This document shows positions 17,029 to 25,981 of a stretch of 64,000 nucleotides of DNA, in pieces. Location: assembly GCF_006363815.1 (NCBI RefSeq), contig NZ_RRYT01000002.1:124001-188000 (forward strand), read 5' to 3'. Within the stretch, counting starts at the first letter, position 1, and each line of letters begins with the position of its first letter. The notes beneath the pieces were generated by a model that was given only the letters and a program-made list of their open reading frames with translations, was not told the origin of the DNA and ran no database searches. The position numbers and the translations under genes are program-made. Source of the stretch: Thermomonospora catenispora (GTDB lineage: Bacteria > Actinomycetota > Actinomycetes > Streptosporangiales > Streptosporangiaceae).

Positions 17029-17137
17029 CTGACACCTCCGAGACCCGGTACTTGGGCAACGGTCACGCACCGCCCGCGGTTCCGCCGCCGACCGCAGAAC
17101 CACGATATGTCGCATTTTGTCCGGGAACGCGGGTCGC

Positions 17138-17920
17138 CTAGCCGCCGAGCATCCGCAGCACCTCGTCGTGCAACAGCCCGTTGGTGCACACCACGCTGCC
17201 GCCGTCCGGGCCCGGCGCCCCCGCCAGGTTGGTGAACCGGCCGCCCGCCTCCTCGACGATGACCTGCAGCGCCGCCAGGTCCCACAGCGACACCTCCGGC
17301 TCGGCGGAGACGTCCACCGTGCCCTCGGCCACCATCATGTGCGACCAGAAGTCCCCGAACGCCCGGGTCCGCCACACCGCCCGGGTCAGGTCCAGGAAGT
17401 TCTCCAGCCGCCCCCGCTCCTCCCAGCCGCTGAGGCTGGAGAACGACAGCGAGGCGTCCGACAGCGTGGCCACCGACGACACCTGCAGCCGGGCGGCCTG
17501 CGACAGGCTCCGGCCGCTCCACGCGCCGCCGCCGCGCGCCGCCCACCAGCGCCGGTTCAGCGCGGGGGCCGACACCAGCCCGACCACCACCTCCTCGTCC
17601 TCCATCAACGCGATGAGCGTCGCCCACACCGGGACGCCGCGCACGAAGTTCTTGGTGCCGTCGATGGGATCGATCACCCAGCGGCGCGCCCCGTGCCCGG
17701 TGCTGCCGTACTCCTCGCCCACCACCGCATCGCGCGGCCTGGCCCGTTTGAGGATGCCGCGCACCTGCTCCTCGACCGACCGGTCGGCGTCGCTGACCGG
17801 CGTCAGGTCCGGTTTGGTGTCGATGCGCAGATCGAGCGCACGGAACCGCTTGGTCGTGATGTCATCCGCCGCGTCCGCCAGCACATGGGCCAGACGCAGG
17901 TCATCGCTGTAGCCCGCCAC
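17138..17920 (-). CDS. hisN: Histidinol-phosphatase HisN (inositol monophosphatase family)
   Basis: About 260 residues from GTG (product VAGYSDDLRLAHVLADAADD); a GTG three codons upstream is possible. The longer antisense-like upstream frame is rejected. Metal-binding residues of the IMPase family are clear: GEE near residue 68-70, WVIDPIDGTKNF near 81-92, and SLWDLAAL in the C-terminal half. In actinobacteria this type removes phosphate from histidinol phosphate in histidine synthesis; related inositol phosphatase activity cannot be excluded from sequence. No other his gene is adjacent. Confidence 0.87.
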   Translation of the reverse strand: MAGYSDDLRLAHVLADAADDITTKRFRALDLRIDTKPDLTPVSDADRSVEEQVRGILKRARPRDAVVGEEYGSTGHGARRWVIDPIDGTKNFVRGVPVWATLIALMEDEEVVVGLVSAPALNRRWWAARGGGAWSGRSLSQAARLQVSSVATLSDASLSFSSLSGWEERGRLENFLDLTRAVWRTRAFGDFWSHMMVAEGTVDVSAEPEVSLWDLAALQVIVEEAGGRFTNLAGAPGPDGGSVVCTNGLLHDEVLRMLGG

Positions 17921-18260
17921 GGCCGCCACGCTACCGCGATCACGCCGCGCACCGGCATACTTACCGCGCGCGTGACCGTACACTGACCTTTCCGCACCCG
18001 GACCCGGCGGTCGCGAGCGGCCCCGGCGCCCCGGGCCGGGCCGGCGGCAGGGGGCGCATGCCGCAGACGTTCCCGTCCGGTTTCCCGGCCGGCCTCCCGA
18101 CCGGGCGGCGGAGCCGACCGGCCCTCGCCGCGCCCGGACCCCGGACGAGCCGGCCGACCGGCTGACGCCGCCGGCCGAGCACGCCGTCGACGCGTCCCGG
18201 CGGCCGCAGGGGGCTGCTCGGCGAGTCGAACGGCCCGTCCGACCGGCGACGCCGCATGAG

Positions 18261-18540
18261 CGGGGGAGAGAACGCCTCAAGGCCCGGGTGGGCGAGGCGC
18301 GGGAGGAGATCGCCGCCTTCGGCCGGGAACGGGTCGAGCGCATCGACGCCGTCTGCCTCCGGCGCGCCGCGCCGGAGGCCGGGCGTCGGCCGCCCGGCTG
18401 CGCGGGCGGGTCGGGCGGGTGGCCGAGAAGGCCGCGTTCAGCCAGGTCAGCGCCGAGATGACGCGATGCGCGCAGAGGAGCCGGCCCCGGGCCGTGCGCG
18501 GGCGCTGAAGGAGGCCGAGGAGCGCGCGACGGTCCTGCCG
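18261..18540 (+). pseudogene. Possible decayed coding remnant in the hisN-phenylalanine hydroxylase gap
   Basis: The ~750-bp gap 17921-18672 holds no intact gene. Within it three consecutive helix-like peptides appear in three successive frames: RERLKARVGEAREEIAAFGR (from 18261), then RVGRVAEKAAFSQVSAEMTR (up to ~18470), then RALKEAEERATVLP (from ~18499). Each is charged and heptad-like, unlike the Pro/Gly/Arg-rich translations around them. This would fit one small coiled-coil gene with two frameshifts. The evidence is only compositional. The rest of the gap shows nothing recognisable. Confidence 0.3.
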
Positions 18541-18672
18541 CGCGGGCCGTCGGCGCCCCGTCGGTGGGGATCCGCGGGTAACGGCCCGGCGTCAGGATTG
18601 CGGTGCTCTTGCCATACCGGGCCCGACCTGGTCTTCTCGGAAGCATCCATCCGCTTCGACGAGGAGGCGACG

Positions 18673-19566
18673 ATGATGGAGGAAGCGCAGTACTTCGCGC
18701 CCGTCAGCCAGGACGAGCACGGTGAGGTCACCGTGGAACTGGCCAAAAGCCACCCTGGCTTCGCGGACCCCATCTATCGCAAGAGGCGTAACGAGATCGC
18801 CCGTCTGGCCCTGAACCACCGGCGCGGCGACCCCGTCCCGGTGGTCGAGTACACCCCCGAGGAGCACGAGGTCTGGCGCCTGGTCAGCCGAGAGCTGGCG
18901 GCCAAGCACCGCCGGTACGCGATCCGGGAGTTCCTGGACGCCAAGGAACGGCTGGCGCTGCCGGAGGACCGGGTCCCGCAGCTGCAGGAGGTCTCCGAAC
19001 GCCTGGAGGCGCTGACCGGGTTCCGCTATCTTCCGGCCGCCGGGCTGGTCCCGCTGCGGGAGTTCTACGGGTCGCTGGCCGACTCCTACTTCCACTCCAC
19101 CCAGTACATCCGCCACCACACCGTCCCCTTCTACACCCCCGAGCCGGACGTGATCCACGAGGTCATCGGGCACGCCAACACCCTGGCCTCGGACCGGCTC
19201 GCCGAGCTGTACCGGGCGGCGGGGCGCGCGGCGCGCCGGGTGGAGAGCGAGGAGGCGCTGGAGTTCGTCTCCAAGGTCTTCTGGTTCACCCTGGAGTTCG
19301 GGGTGATGACCGAGGGGGACGAGCTGAGGGCCTACGGAGCGGGGATCCTCTCCTCCTACGGGGAGATCGAGGAGTTCCGCAAGATGGACATCCGGCCGCT
19401 GGATCTGGCCGCCATGGGCACCACCGAGTACGACATCACCCAGTACCAGGTGGTGCTGTTCCGGGCCGAGTCCATGGACCACCTGGAGGACGTGGTCGGC
19501 ACGTTCTGGGACGCCTGCGACGACGAGTCCATCGCCCGGCTCACCCGATCGACTGTGGGAAGCTGA
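18673..19566 (+). CDS. phhA: Phenylalanine 4-monooxygenase (aromatic amino acid hydroxylase)
   Basis: 297 residues from the first of two adjacent ATGs, preceded by GAGGAGG; an in-frame extension far upstream is rejected as non-coding. Hallmarks of pterin-dependent hydroxylases: YFHSTQYIRHHTVPFYTPEPD, the iron ligands in IHEVIGH (His about 162 and 167) and the Glu of FTLEFGV (about 208). The enzyme converts phenylalanine to tyrosine with molecular oxygen and a reduced pterin, usually for Phe catabolism. No pterin carbinolamine dehydratase is adjacent. Its 3' end overlaps the convergent flavoprotein gene by 26 bp. Confidence 0.92.
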   Translation: MMEEAQYFAPVSQDEHGEVTVELAKSHPGFADPIYRKRRNEIARLALNHRRGDPVPVVEYTPEEHEVWRLVSRELAAKHRRYAIREFLDAKERLALPEDRVPQLQEVSERLEALTGFRYLPAAGLVPLREFYGSLADSYFHSTQYIRHHTVPFYTPEPDVIHEVIGHANTLASDRLAELYRAAGRAARRVESEEALEFVSKVFWFTLEFGVMTEGDELRAYGAGILSSYGEIEEFRKMDIRPLDLAAMGTTEYDITQYQVVLFRAESMDHLEDVVGTFWDACDDESIARLTRSTVGS

Positions 19567-21031
19567 ACAGCCGCTCGGGGTCGTAGGCGCGTTTGACCCC
19601 GGCCAGCCGTGCATAGTTGGCGCCGTAGTACGCGCGCCGCCAGTCCCGCAGCTCGGGATCGGCGTAGTTGACGTACGCGGCGCCGCCGACGTGCGGCTCC
19701 ATCGCGGCGTGCAGCCGACGCAGCCATCGCCGATCACCGGTGTCGGCGATGTACTGAACGGTGAACAGCCCTCGGCGGTGCGGGAAGGCGGTGTCCTCCG
19801 GACGCACCCGCCCGACTGCGCCGCCGAGCGCGTCCAGCAGCACGCTGCGGCCCGTCACCCGGTTGCCCTCGGTGAACGCGCCGACCAGCGTCTCGATCGC
19901 CGGGACGGGCAGCGGCCGGAGCGCCACATGCGACTTGGCGGTGTACTCGGTGCGCGGATACCGCCCGTCCGGACGGGTCCCCGGGAGGGTGCCCCTCCGG
20001 CGGCAGTCCTCACCCGAGCATCCGCCCATCTCCCGCATGGCCGTCAGGTAGGGCCTGCGGCGGACGACCCGCCGGGACGGGTCGGCGCGCACCGCGGCGG
20101 CCAGCCGCTCCAGCTGCGGGCCGGGGTCGTCGAACGACACCCCCGTCAACTCCAGGGTCGGCTCCGCGGCGGACGGCTCGGTGGCGAGCCGCAGGCTCGA
20201 CCACAGCTCGTCGGGGGCGTTCGGCGCCCACGACTGCCAGGCGGCGATCACCCGGGCGGCGTGCCGCCACGGCCATCCCAGCGTGCACGTGAACACCTCC
20301 TCGGCCGGGTACGTCCGGAAGACGAACGAGGTCGCGACGCCGAAGTTGCCTCCGCCGCCGCCCCGGCACGCCCAGAACAGGTCGGGTTCGCGTCGCGCGT
20401 CGCACTCCAGGATCCGGCCGTCGGCGGTCACCACCTGGACGGCCTCCAACGCGTCGCAGGTCAGCCCGTACCGGCGGGCCGTCACCCCCAGCCCGCCGCC
20501 CAGCGCCAGCCCGGCGATCCCCACCGTCGGGCACGTCCCGGTCGGCACCGCCGCGCCGTCCTCGGCGAGCCGCTCCTGCAGGTCGATGAGCCTGAGCCCG
20601 GCGCCGACCACGGCGCGTCCGTCCTCGGTGCGCACGTCGTCCATCGCCGAGACGTCGATGACCAGCCCGGTCCCGGTGGACCAGCCCGCATAACCGTGCC
20701 CGCCGCACCGCACCGCGAGCGGCAGCCGCCGTCTGCGGGCGAACGCGATGCACTCCCGCACGTCCTCCGGCCCGGCGCAGTAGGCGATGCCCGCCGGGCG
20801 GATCCGGTCGAAACGCGGGATGTAGAGCCTGCGGGCCTCCTCATAGGCCTCGTCGCCGGGCCTGATCAGCCGTCCGGCCAGCCCTCTCTCCAGCGCCCGC
20901 CAGTCCGCGGGGCCGGTGGCGGCGGGCGGGGCGGTCGGAGCCGGCGTCGGGGCGGTCCCGGGAGGCGTGTCGCCGACGCAGCCCGTGACCAGGGCCGCGA
21001 CCCCGGCGGCGAGGAACCCGCGTCGTCTCAT
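19541..21031 (-). CDS. Secreted FAD-linked oxidase, BBE-like, predicted lipoprotein
   Basis: 496 residues. The N-terminus MRRRGFLAAGVAALVTGC is a signal peptide with an Arg cluster (Tat-like) and a lipobox ending at Cys18, so it should be anchored outside the membrane. A PCMH-type FAD domain follows: RCGGHGYAG supplies His112 and GTCPTVGIAG supplies Cys167, the two residues that bind FAD covalently in bicovalent oxidases such as berberine-bridge enzymes. The C-terminus NYADPELRDWRRAYYGANYARL is a BBE domain. Substrate unknown (sugars or alkaloid-like alcohols are usual). It overlaps the convergent hydroxylase gene by 26 bp. Confidence 0.92.
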   Translation of the reverse strand: MRRRGFLAAGVAALVTGCVGDTPPGTAPTPAPTAPPAATGPADWRALERGLAGRLIRPGDEAYEEARRLYIPRFDRIRPAGIAYCAGPEDVRECIAFARRRRLPLAVRCGGHGYAGWSTGTGLVIDVSAMDDVRTEDGRAVVGAGLRLIDLQERLAEDGAAVPTGTCPTVGIAGLALGGGLGVTARRYGLTCDALEAVQVVTADGRILECDARREPDLFWACRGGGGGNFGVATSFVFRTYPAEEVFTCTLGWPWRHAARVIAAWQSWAPNAPDELWSSLRLATEPSAAEPTLELTGVSFDDPGPQLERLAAAVRADPSRRVVRRRPYLTAMREMGGCSGEDCRRRGTLPGTRPDGRYPRTEYTAKSHVALRPLPVPAIETLVGAFTEGNRVTGRSVLLDALGGAVGRVRPEDTAFPHRRGLFTVQYIADTGDRRWLRRLHAAMEPHVGGAAYVNYADPELRDWRRAYYGANYARLAGVKRAYDPERLFSFPQSIG

Positions 21032-21049
21032 GTCGGCGGCGATCCCCGG

Positions 21050-22633
21050 TCAGGAGGCTTGGAACGAGTTCAGGAACGTCTCGAAGTGCGGGACGCTCTC
21101 CGCCCACACCGACTGGAACGCGATCATCGTGATCATGTAGAACTCGCCGTTGAACCGGAACACCCGGACCCGCGCGTGACCCGCGGTGCCGTTCTCGGTG
21201 AAGGTGAACTCCACTTCGGCGGCCCGCTCGCCCAGATAGTCGATGCCCTCCCGGAACGCGATCTGCCGGTAGTCCCGGTACTTGTTCTTGAGACCCTCGG
21301 CGGCCGCGTTCAGATGCTGGGCGACGGTGCCGACTCCGTGGCCCAGCGGCATGACCGAGATGCCCCGCCGGCGGCCCTCGGTCATGTCGAGGAACGACCA
21401 GTCGCGCCCGTCCTGTTCCCGCCGCCAGTCCCGGGGCACCAGGGCGGTGAACGACCCCCCGTCGTGGCGCACGTAGCCGGCCGGGACGACGGCGGTCGTC
21501 CGGGCGTCGGCCGTGGCGGTGGGGGACGGCTCGGGGGTCGGGGAGGGGCCGGGGCCGGGGCCGTCGGTGAGGGCGACCGCGACGAACACGGCCGCCGAGG
21601 CCACCGCGACGATGATCGCCACCGCCGCCGCCAGGCGGGTCCACAGGAGCGCCGACGACCGGTGCCGCGGGACCGGGGCGGGTGCGGACGCTCCGGTCTG
21701 CACCGGCACGGTGGGGCCGGGCACGACGACGTGAGGGGGGCCGGGCGGGTGAGCGGGCGCGCCGACGCCGACGTCCCCGCCGCCCGTCCCGGGCGGCGTC
21801 CACGCCGCGGGCGGCGTCACCGGCTCCTGACGGGCGATCGCCTCGAGCAGCCGTTCGGCCTCCTCGGCCGTCATCCGGTGCTCCGGGTCCTTGCGCAGCA
21901 GCCCCTCCAGCACGGGCCGCAGCGGTCCGGCGTGCACCGGCGGGTCGTGCGGCGCGTCGGAGCCGATCGCGCCGATCAGCGACCACACGTCGGGGCGCCG
22001 GAACGGCGGACGGCCCTCCACCGCCGCGTACAGGGTGGCCCCCAGCGACCACAGGTCCGTCGGCGGCCCGACCCGCAGGCCGCGGGCCTGCTCCGGCGAC
22101 AGGTAGGCGGGGGAGCCGATCAGCCCGCCGGTGCGGGTCAGCGTCTCCTCGCCGGCCACCACCGCGATCCCGAAGTCGGTGAGCACCGCCCGGTCCTCTT
22201 CCAGCAGCACGTTCGCGGGTTTGACGTCGCGGTGCACCACCCCGGCCGCATGCGCCGCCCGCAGCGCCCTCGCCAGCTGCCCGCCGATCGCCGCGGCCCG
22301 GTGCGGCGGCAGCGGACCCTCCTCGCGCAGCACCTTCTCCAGGGAGCGTCCCCGCACCAGCCGCATCACGATCCAGGGCCGGCCGTCCTCCTCCACGACG
22401 GTGTGCACGGTGACGATCCCCGGATGGTCCAGCCGCGCCGCCGCCTTGGCCTCCCGCTCCACCCGCGCGTGCAGCCGGGCGCGCTCGGCCTCCTCCAGCC
22501 CCTGCGGCAGCACGACCTCCTTGACCGCCACCTCGCGGTCCAGCCGCATGTCCCGGGCCCGCCAGACGGCGCCCATCCCGCCCTGTCCGATCCGCTCGAG
22601 CAGCTCGTACTGACCCGCGATCACCCGGCTCAT
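21050..22633 (-). CDS. Transmembrane serine/threonine protein kinase (PknB-type)
   Basis: 527 residues. Kinase domain at about 9-268: Gly loop GQGGMG (16-21), Lys38 in VAVKEV, catalytic loop HRDVKPANVLL (Asp136), DFG at 153-155, and SPAYLSPEQ activation segment. A Pro-rich juxtamembrane linker (270-330), one transmembrane helix (about 332-355) and a ~165-residue extracytoplasmic domain follow. That outer domain (VPRDWRREQDGRDWSFLDM) is not PASTA; it may sense an unknown ligand. The gene precedes the secreted flavoprotein gene by 18 bp, so the two are probably co-transcribed. Confidence 0.94.
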   Translation of the reverse strand: MSRVIAGQYELLERIGQGGMGAVWRARDMRLDREVAVKEVVLPQGLEEAERARLHARVEREAKAAARLDHPGIVTVHTVVEEDGRPWIVMRLVRGRSLEKVLREEGPLPPHRAAAIGGQLARALRAAHAAGVVHRDVKPANVLLEEDRAVLTDFGIAVVAGEETLTRTGGLIGSPAYLSPEQARGLRVGPPTDLWSLGATLYAAVEGRPPFRRPDVWSLIGAIGSDAPHDPPVHAGPLRPVLEGLLRKDPEHRMTAEEAERLLEAIARQEPVTPPAAWTPPGTGGGDVGVGAPAHPPGPPHVVVPGPTVPVQTGASAPAPVPRHRSSALLWTRLAAAVAIIVAVASAAVFVAVALTDGPGPGPSPTPEPSPTATADARTTAVVPAGYVRHDGGSFTALVPRDWRREQDGRDWSFLDMTEGRRRGISVMPLGHGVGTVAQHLNAAAEGLKNKYRDYRQIAFREGIDYLGERAAEVEFTFTENGTAGHARVRVFRFNGEFYMITMIAFQSVWAESVPHFETFLNSFQAS

Positions 22634-22814
22634 GAACGTGACCTTACCGAGCGGGCGCCCCGCGGGCCGCGCCCGAGCGTCCGGACGCGAGGCCGGCTCC
22701 GGCCGCGGGCCGGGCCCGGCCCGGATCCGCTTCGCCTCGGCCCCCGATCCCCCGCCGGAAGGCGCCTCGCGGCGCGGCGGGCCGGCGATGTGGGCGCGGA
22801 CCGCGCCGGCGGGG

Positions 22815-23810
22815 TCAGTCGGCGTCGGTGTCCGCGCGGTTGGCCAGGAGCCGGCGCATGGAGTCCAGCCGGCGCGGATCGGCGCGCCCCTCGGCCGCCC
22901 AGGCGTCCAGGGCGCAGTCGGGCCCCAGGTGGTCGCAGCCGCGCGGGCAGCGTTCCACGCCCTCCGCCAGCTCGGGGAAGGCGGCGACGACGTCCTCCGG
23001 CCGGACGTGGGCCAGGCCGAAGCTCCGCACCCCCGGGGTGTCGATGATCCAGCCGTCGTCCGGCAGCCGGAACGCGATCGCCGACGACGAGGTGTGCCGG
23101 CCTCGGCCGGTCGCCGCGCTGACCTCGCTGACCGCCCGCCGCGCCCCCGGCACCAACGCGTTCACCAGGGTGGACTTGCCGACGCCGGAGTGCCCGACCA
23201 GCACGCTGACCCGGTCGGCCAGATGCCCGCGCAGCTCCTCCAGCTCGGTGGCGTGCCGGGTCACCACGTACGGCACGCCCAGCCGCTCGTAGATCGCCAG
23301 CAGCGCGTCGGGGGGCGCCAGGTCCGCCTTGGTCAGGCACAGCAGCGGCCGCAGCCCGGCGTCGTGCGCCGCCACCAGGCAGCGGTCGATCATCCGGGGC
23401 CGGGGCGGCGGGTCGGCCAGCGCCGTCACGATCACCAGCTGGTCGGCGTTGGCGACGATGACCCGCTCCAACGGATCGGTGTCGTCGGCGGTGCGGCGCA
23501 GCACCGAGGAGCGAGGGTGCACCCGCACGATCCGGGCCAGCGTGTCGGGGTCACCGGACACGTCGCCGACCAGCGCCACCCGGTCGCCCACCACGACGCC
23601 CTTGCGGCCCAGCTCGCGGGCCCGCATCGCGGTGACCGTCCGATCGTCGACCAGGCACCGGTAGCGGCCCCGGTCGACCGCCGTCACGAAGCCGGTCACC
23701 GCGTTCTCGTGCGCGGGCCGACGGCGGGTGCGCGGGCGCGAGCCGCGGCGGCTCGGGCGCACCCGGACGTCGTCCTCGTCGAAGTCCCTCAGTCGTCGTG
23801 CCAGCGTCAA
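22815..23810 (-). CDS. rsgA: Ribosome small-subunit-dependent GTPase RsgA
   Basis: 331 residues starting at TTG that overlaps the aroA stop (TTGA). It has the circular order of GTPase motifs typical for RsgA/YjeQ: G4 (TKAD, about 160) comes before the P-loop GHSGVGKST (206-214) and the DTPG motif. An N-terminal OB fold (about 36-95) and a C-terminal zinc finger ([12 protein letters not shown]) complete it. The enzyme helps 30S ribosome maturation. Coupling to aroA is the same order recalled for mycobacteria (aroA then rsgA). Confidence 0.95.
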   Translation of the reverse strand: MTLARRLRDFDEDDVRVRPSRRGSRPRTRRRPAHENAVTGFVTAVDRGRYRCLVDDRTVTAMRARELGRKGVVVGDRVALVGDVSGDPDTLARIVRVHPRSSVLRRTADDTDPLERVIVANADQLVIVTALADPPPRPRMIDRCLVAAHDAGLRPLLCLTKADLAPPDALLAIYERLGVPYVVTRHATELEELRGHLADRVSVLVGHSGVGKSTLVNALVPGARRAVSEVSAATGRGRHTSSSAIAFRLPDDGWIIDTPGVRSFGLAHVRPEDVVAAFPELAEGVERCPRGCDHLGPDCALDAWAAEGRADPRRLDSMRRLLANRADTDAD

Positions 23811-25084
23811 ACCCCCAGCATGCGGCTCCAGCGTTCGGTGAAGTCGGGGAGCGTCTTGCCCACCGTGCCCACGTTCTCTATCCGCACCCCCTCGACCACC
23901 AGGCCCAGCACCGCGCCGGCCATCACCATCCGGTGGTCCTCATAGGTGCGCCACAACCCGCCGTGCAGCGGCCGCGGCCGGATCTCCAGCCCGTCCGGCA
24001 GCTGGCGGACGTCCCCGCCCAGCGCGTTGATCTCCCGGGCCAGGGCGGCCAGCCGGTCGGTCTCGTGCCCGCGCAGATGCGCGATCCCCCGCAGCCGGGA
24101 GGGGGTCCGCGCCAGCGCCGCCAGCGCCGCGATCACAGGGGTCAGCTCGCCCACGTCGTGCAGATCGGCGTCCAGGCCCTCCACCTCGCCGGAGCCCCGC
24201 ACGGTCAGCCCCTCCGGGCCCAGCGACACCCGGCCGCCCATCGCGGCCAGCAGCTCGCGCAGCGCGTCGCCCGGCTGGGTGGTCTCGGCGGGCCATCCGG
24301 GCACGGTCACCCGCCCGCCGGTCACCAGCGCCGCCCCCAGGAACTGGGCCGCGTTCGACAGGTCCGGCTCGATCACCCGTTCCCCGCCGCGCAGCGCGCC
24401 GGGCGCCACCCGCCACACGTTCTCGCCGGTCTCCACGGTCGCGCCCGCCTCCCGCAGCATCTGCACCGTCATCTCCAGATGCGGTGCGGAGGGGACGGGC
24501 GGGCCCTCGTGCCGGGCCTCCACGCCCTTGGCGTACCGGGGGGCGGCCAGCAGCAGCCCCGACACCAGCTGGGAGGAGCCGGAGGCGTCGAGGGCGACCG
24601 CGCCGCCCGCCAGCCCTCCCCGGCCGTGCACGGTGAACGGCAGCGCGCCGCGTCCGCCGTCGTCGATCTCCGCCCCGAGGGTCCGCAGCGCCTCGATGAT
24701 CGGCCGCATCGGCCGCTCCCGGGCCCGGGAATCGCCGTCGATCGTCACCGTGCCGTCCGTCAGCGCCGCCACCGGCGGCAGGAACCGCATCACCGTTCCG
24801 GCCAGCCCCACGTCCACCTGGACCGGGCCGTCCAACGGCCCGCGCCCGCCGGGGGCGACCAGCCAGTCCCCGCCGTCGTCGGCGACCGGCACGCCCAGCG
24901 CGCGCAGCGCCTGCGCCATCAGCAGGGTGTCGCGGCTGCGCAGCGGGCGCACGATGCGCACCGGCTCTTCGGCCAGCGCCGCCAGGATCAGCGCCCGGTT
25001 GGTCATCGACTTGGACCCGGGCAGTTCCACGGTGGCGTCGACCGGCCCGGCGGCCACCGGCGCGGCCCAGTTGGAGGAGGACAT
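23807..25084 (-). CDS. aroA: 3-phosphoshikimate 1-carboxyvinyltransferase (EPSP synthase)
   Basis: 425 residues. The N-terminal [20 protein letters not shown] is the phosphate-binding signature of EPSP synthase; [15 protein letters not shown] and the C-terminal [14 protein letters not shown] / YEDHRMVMA blocks are also diagnostic. The enzyme joins shikimate-3-phosphate and PEP in the chorismate pathway. Its stop overlaps the rsgA TTG start, so the two are translationally coupled. No other shikimate genes are in the window. Confidence 0.97.
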   Translation of the reverse strand: MSSSNWAAPVAAGPVDATVELPGSKSMTNRALILAALAEEPVRIVRPLRSRDTLLMAQALRALGVPVADDGGDWLVAPGGRGPLDGPVQVDVGLAGTVMRFLPPVAALTDGTVTIDGDSRARERPMRPIIEALRTLGAEIDDGGRGALPFTVHGRGGLAGGAVALDASGSSQLVSGLLLAAPRYAKGVEARHEGPPVPSAPHLEMTVQMLREAGATVETGENVWRVAPGALRGGERVIEPDLSNAAQFLGAALVTGGRVTVPGWPAETTQPGDALRELLAAMGGRVSLGPEGLTVRGSGEVEGLDADLHDVGELTPVIAALAALARTPSRLRGIAHLRGHETDRLAALAREINALGGDVRQLPDGLEIRPRPLHGGLWRTYEDHRMVMAGAVLGLVVEGVRIENVGTVGKTLPDFTERWSRMLGV

Positions 25085-25251
25085 GCCGCTAGGTTAGCGA
25101 GCGGCGCTCCGCGGCCGGTCCGCGGCGCTCGCCGCCGAACGGCCCCTCCTCCCGCCGAGGGCCGCCCGGGCGCCGGCGGGGCCGGCGTCCCCGGCCGCCG
25201 CCGCTCCGCCCGTGCGGCCCCGGTCCCGATCAGGCTTCCGGCCGGCCCCGG

Positions 25252-25854
25252 TCAGCGCTTGACCGTGACCGGCGCCCTGCCCGAGGACTTGGCCAGGCGG
25301 CGCGCCTCGCGACGCGCCCGGCGCACCTGGCGGGCCGCCTCCCGGCGGGCCTGACGCATCTCGGCCTGCGCCTGCCGGCGCATCGCGCGGGTCTCCACGG
25401 CGGCCCTGGTGCGGGCGTCGTGCACCTGCCGCCGCAGCGCCGCCAGACGGCGGTGGCGGCGCGGCTCGGTGGCGAACATCAGCAACGCGGCCGCCAGCCC
25501 GCCCTTGAGCAGCAGCAGCGACCGTTCCGTCTCCCGGCGTTCGGGGTCGTCCTCGGTCCAGTACTGGTGCTCGGCCAGCACGGTCGGCAGCAGCGAGGCC
25601 GCCAGCAGCAGCGCCGACAGCCGGGGGAACTTGCCCAGCGCCAGCATCGTCCCGGCGCCCACGCCGATCGCCCCCTGCACCCGCACCAGCATCTCGGGGT
25701 CCTTGCCGGCGAGCCAGTCCACCCGGTCGGCGATCGGCTTGAGGGAGGGGGCCAGCTCCTCGGCGCGCGACCGAGGATCGCGCAGCCTCTCCATCCCGGA
25801 CACGACGAAGGAAGCGGCCACCAACGGTCGGGCCATCGCTGTGATGGGTCGCAT
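25252..25854 (-). CDS. DoxX family membrane protein with basic C-terminal tail
   Basis: 200 residues. The N-terminal two thirds has four hydrophobic segments and the family features ARPLVAASFVVSGMERLRDP and a VQGAIGVGAGTMLALGKFPR segment, followed by LSALLLAASLLPTVLAEHQYW. This is the DoxX layout. The last ~65 residues form an extremely Arg-rich helix (RQAQAEMRQARREAARQVRR) that probably lies in the cytoplasm and could bind nucleic acid or acidic lipid; that tail is not part of the core family. Role unknown. The 167 bp between it and aroA hold nothing recognisable. Confidence 0.85.
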   Translation of the reverse strand: MRPITAMARPLVAASFVVSGMERLRDPRSRAEELAPSLKPIADRVDWLAGKDPEMLVRVQGAIGVGAGTMLALGKFPRLSALLLAASLLPTVLAEHQYWTEDDPERRETERSLLLLKGGLAAALLMFATEPRRHRRLAALRRQVHDARTRAAVETRAMRRQAQAEMRQARREAARQVRRARREARRLAKSSGRAPVTVKR

Positions 25855-25981
25855 GCCGGCTCTATGCCCGCGCCGTGCGCGTTTATTTCACGCGTTCCTC
25901 GCACACGGCCGATTCGTCGAACGTCCCGCGGAGGGGAGAGCGGAGGGGGGATGTGTCACCGCTGAGGGGCACGATGGGCGC

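Noticed and set aside
18256-18672. N-terminal extension of the phenylalanine hydroxylase
   Set aside because: The family starts near MMEEAQYF, a GAGGAGG ribosome site precedes that ATG, and the extension is low-complexity Arg/Gly/Pro sequence.
19691-23047. An 1118-codon open frame on the plus strand
   Set aside because: Covers the flavoprotein, kinase and part of rsgA in antisense; no recognisable domain.
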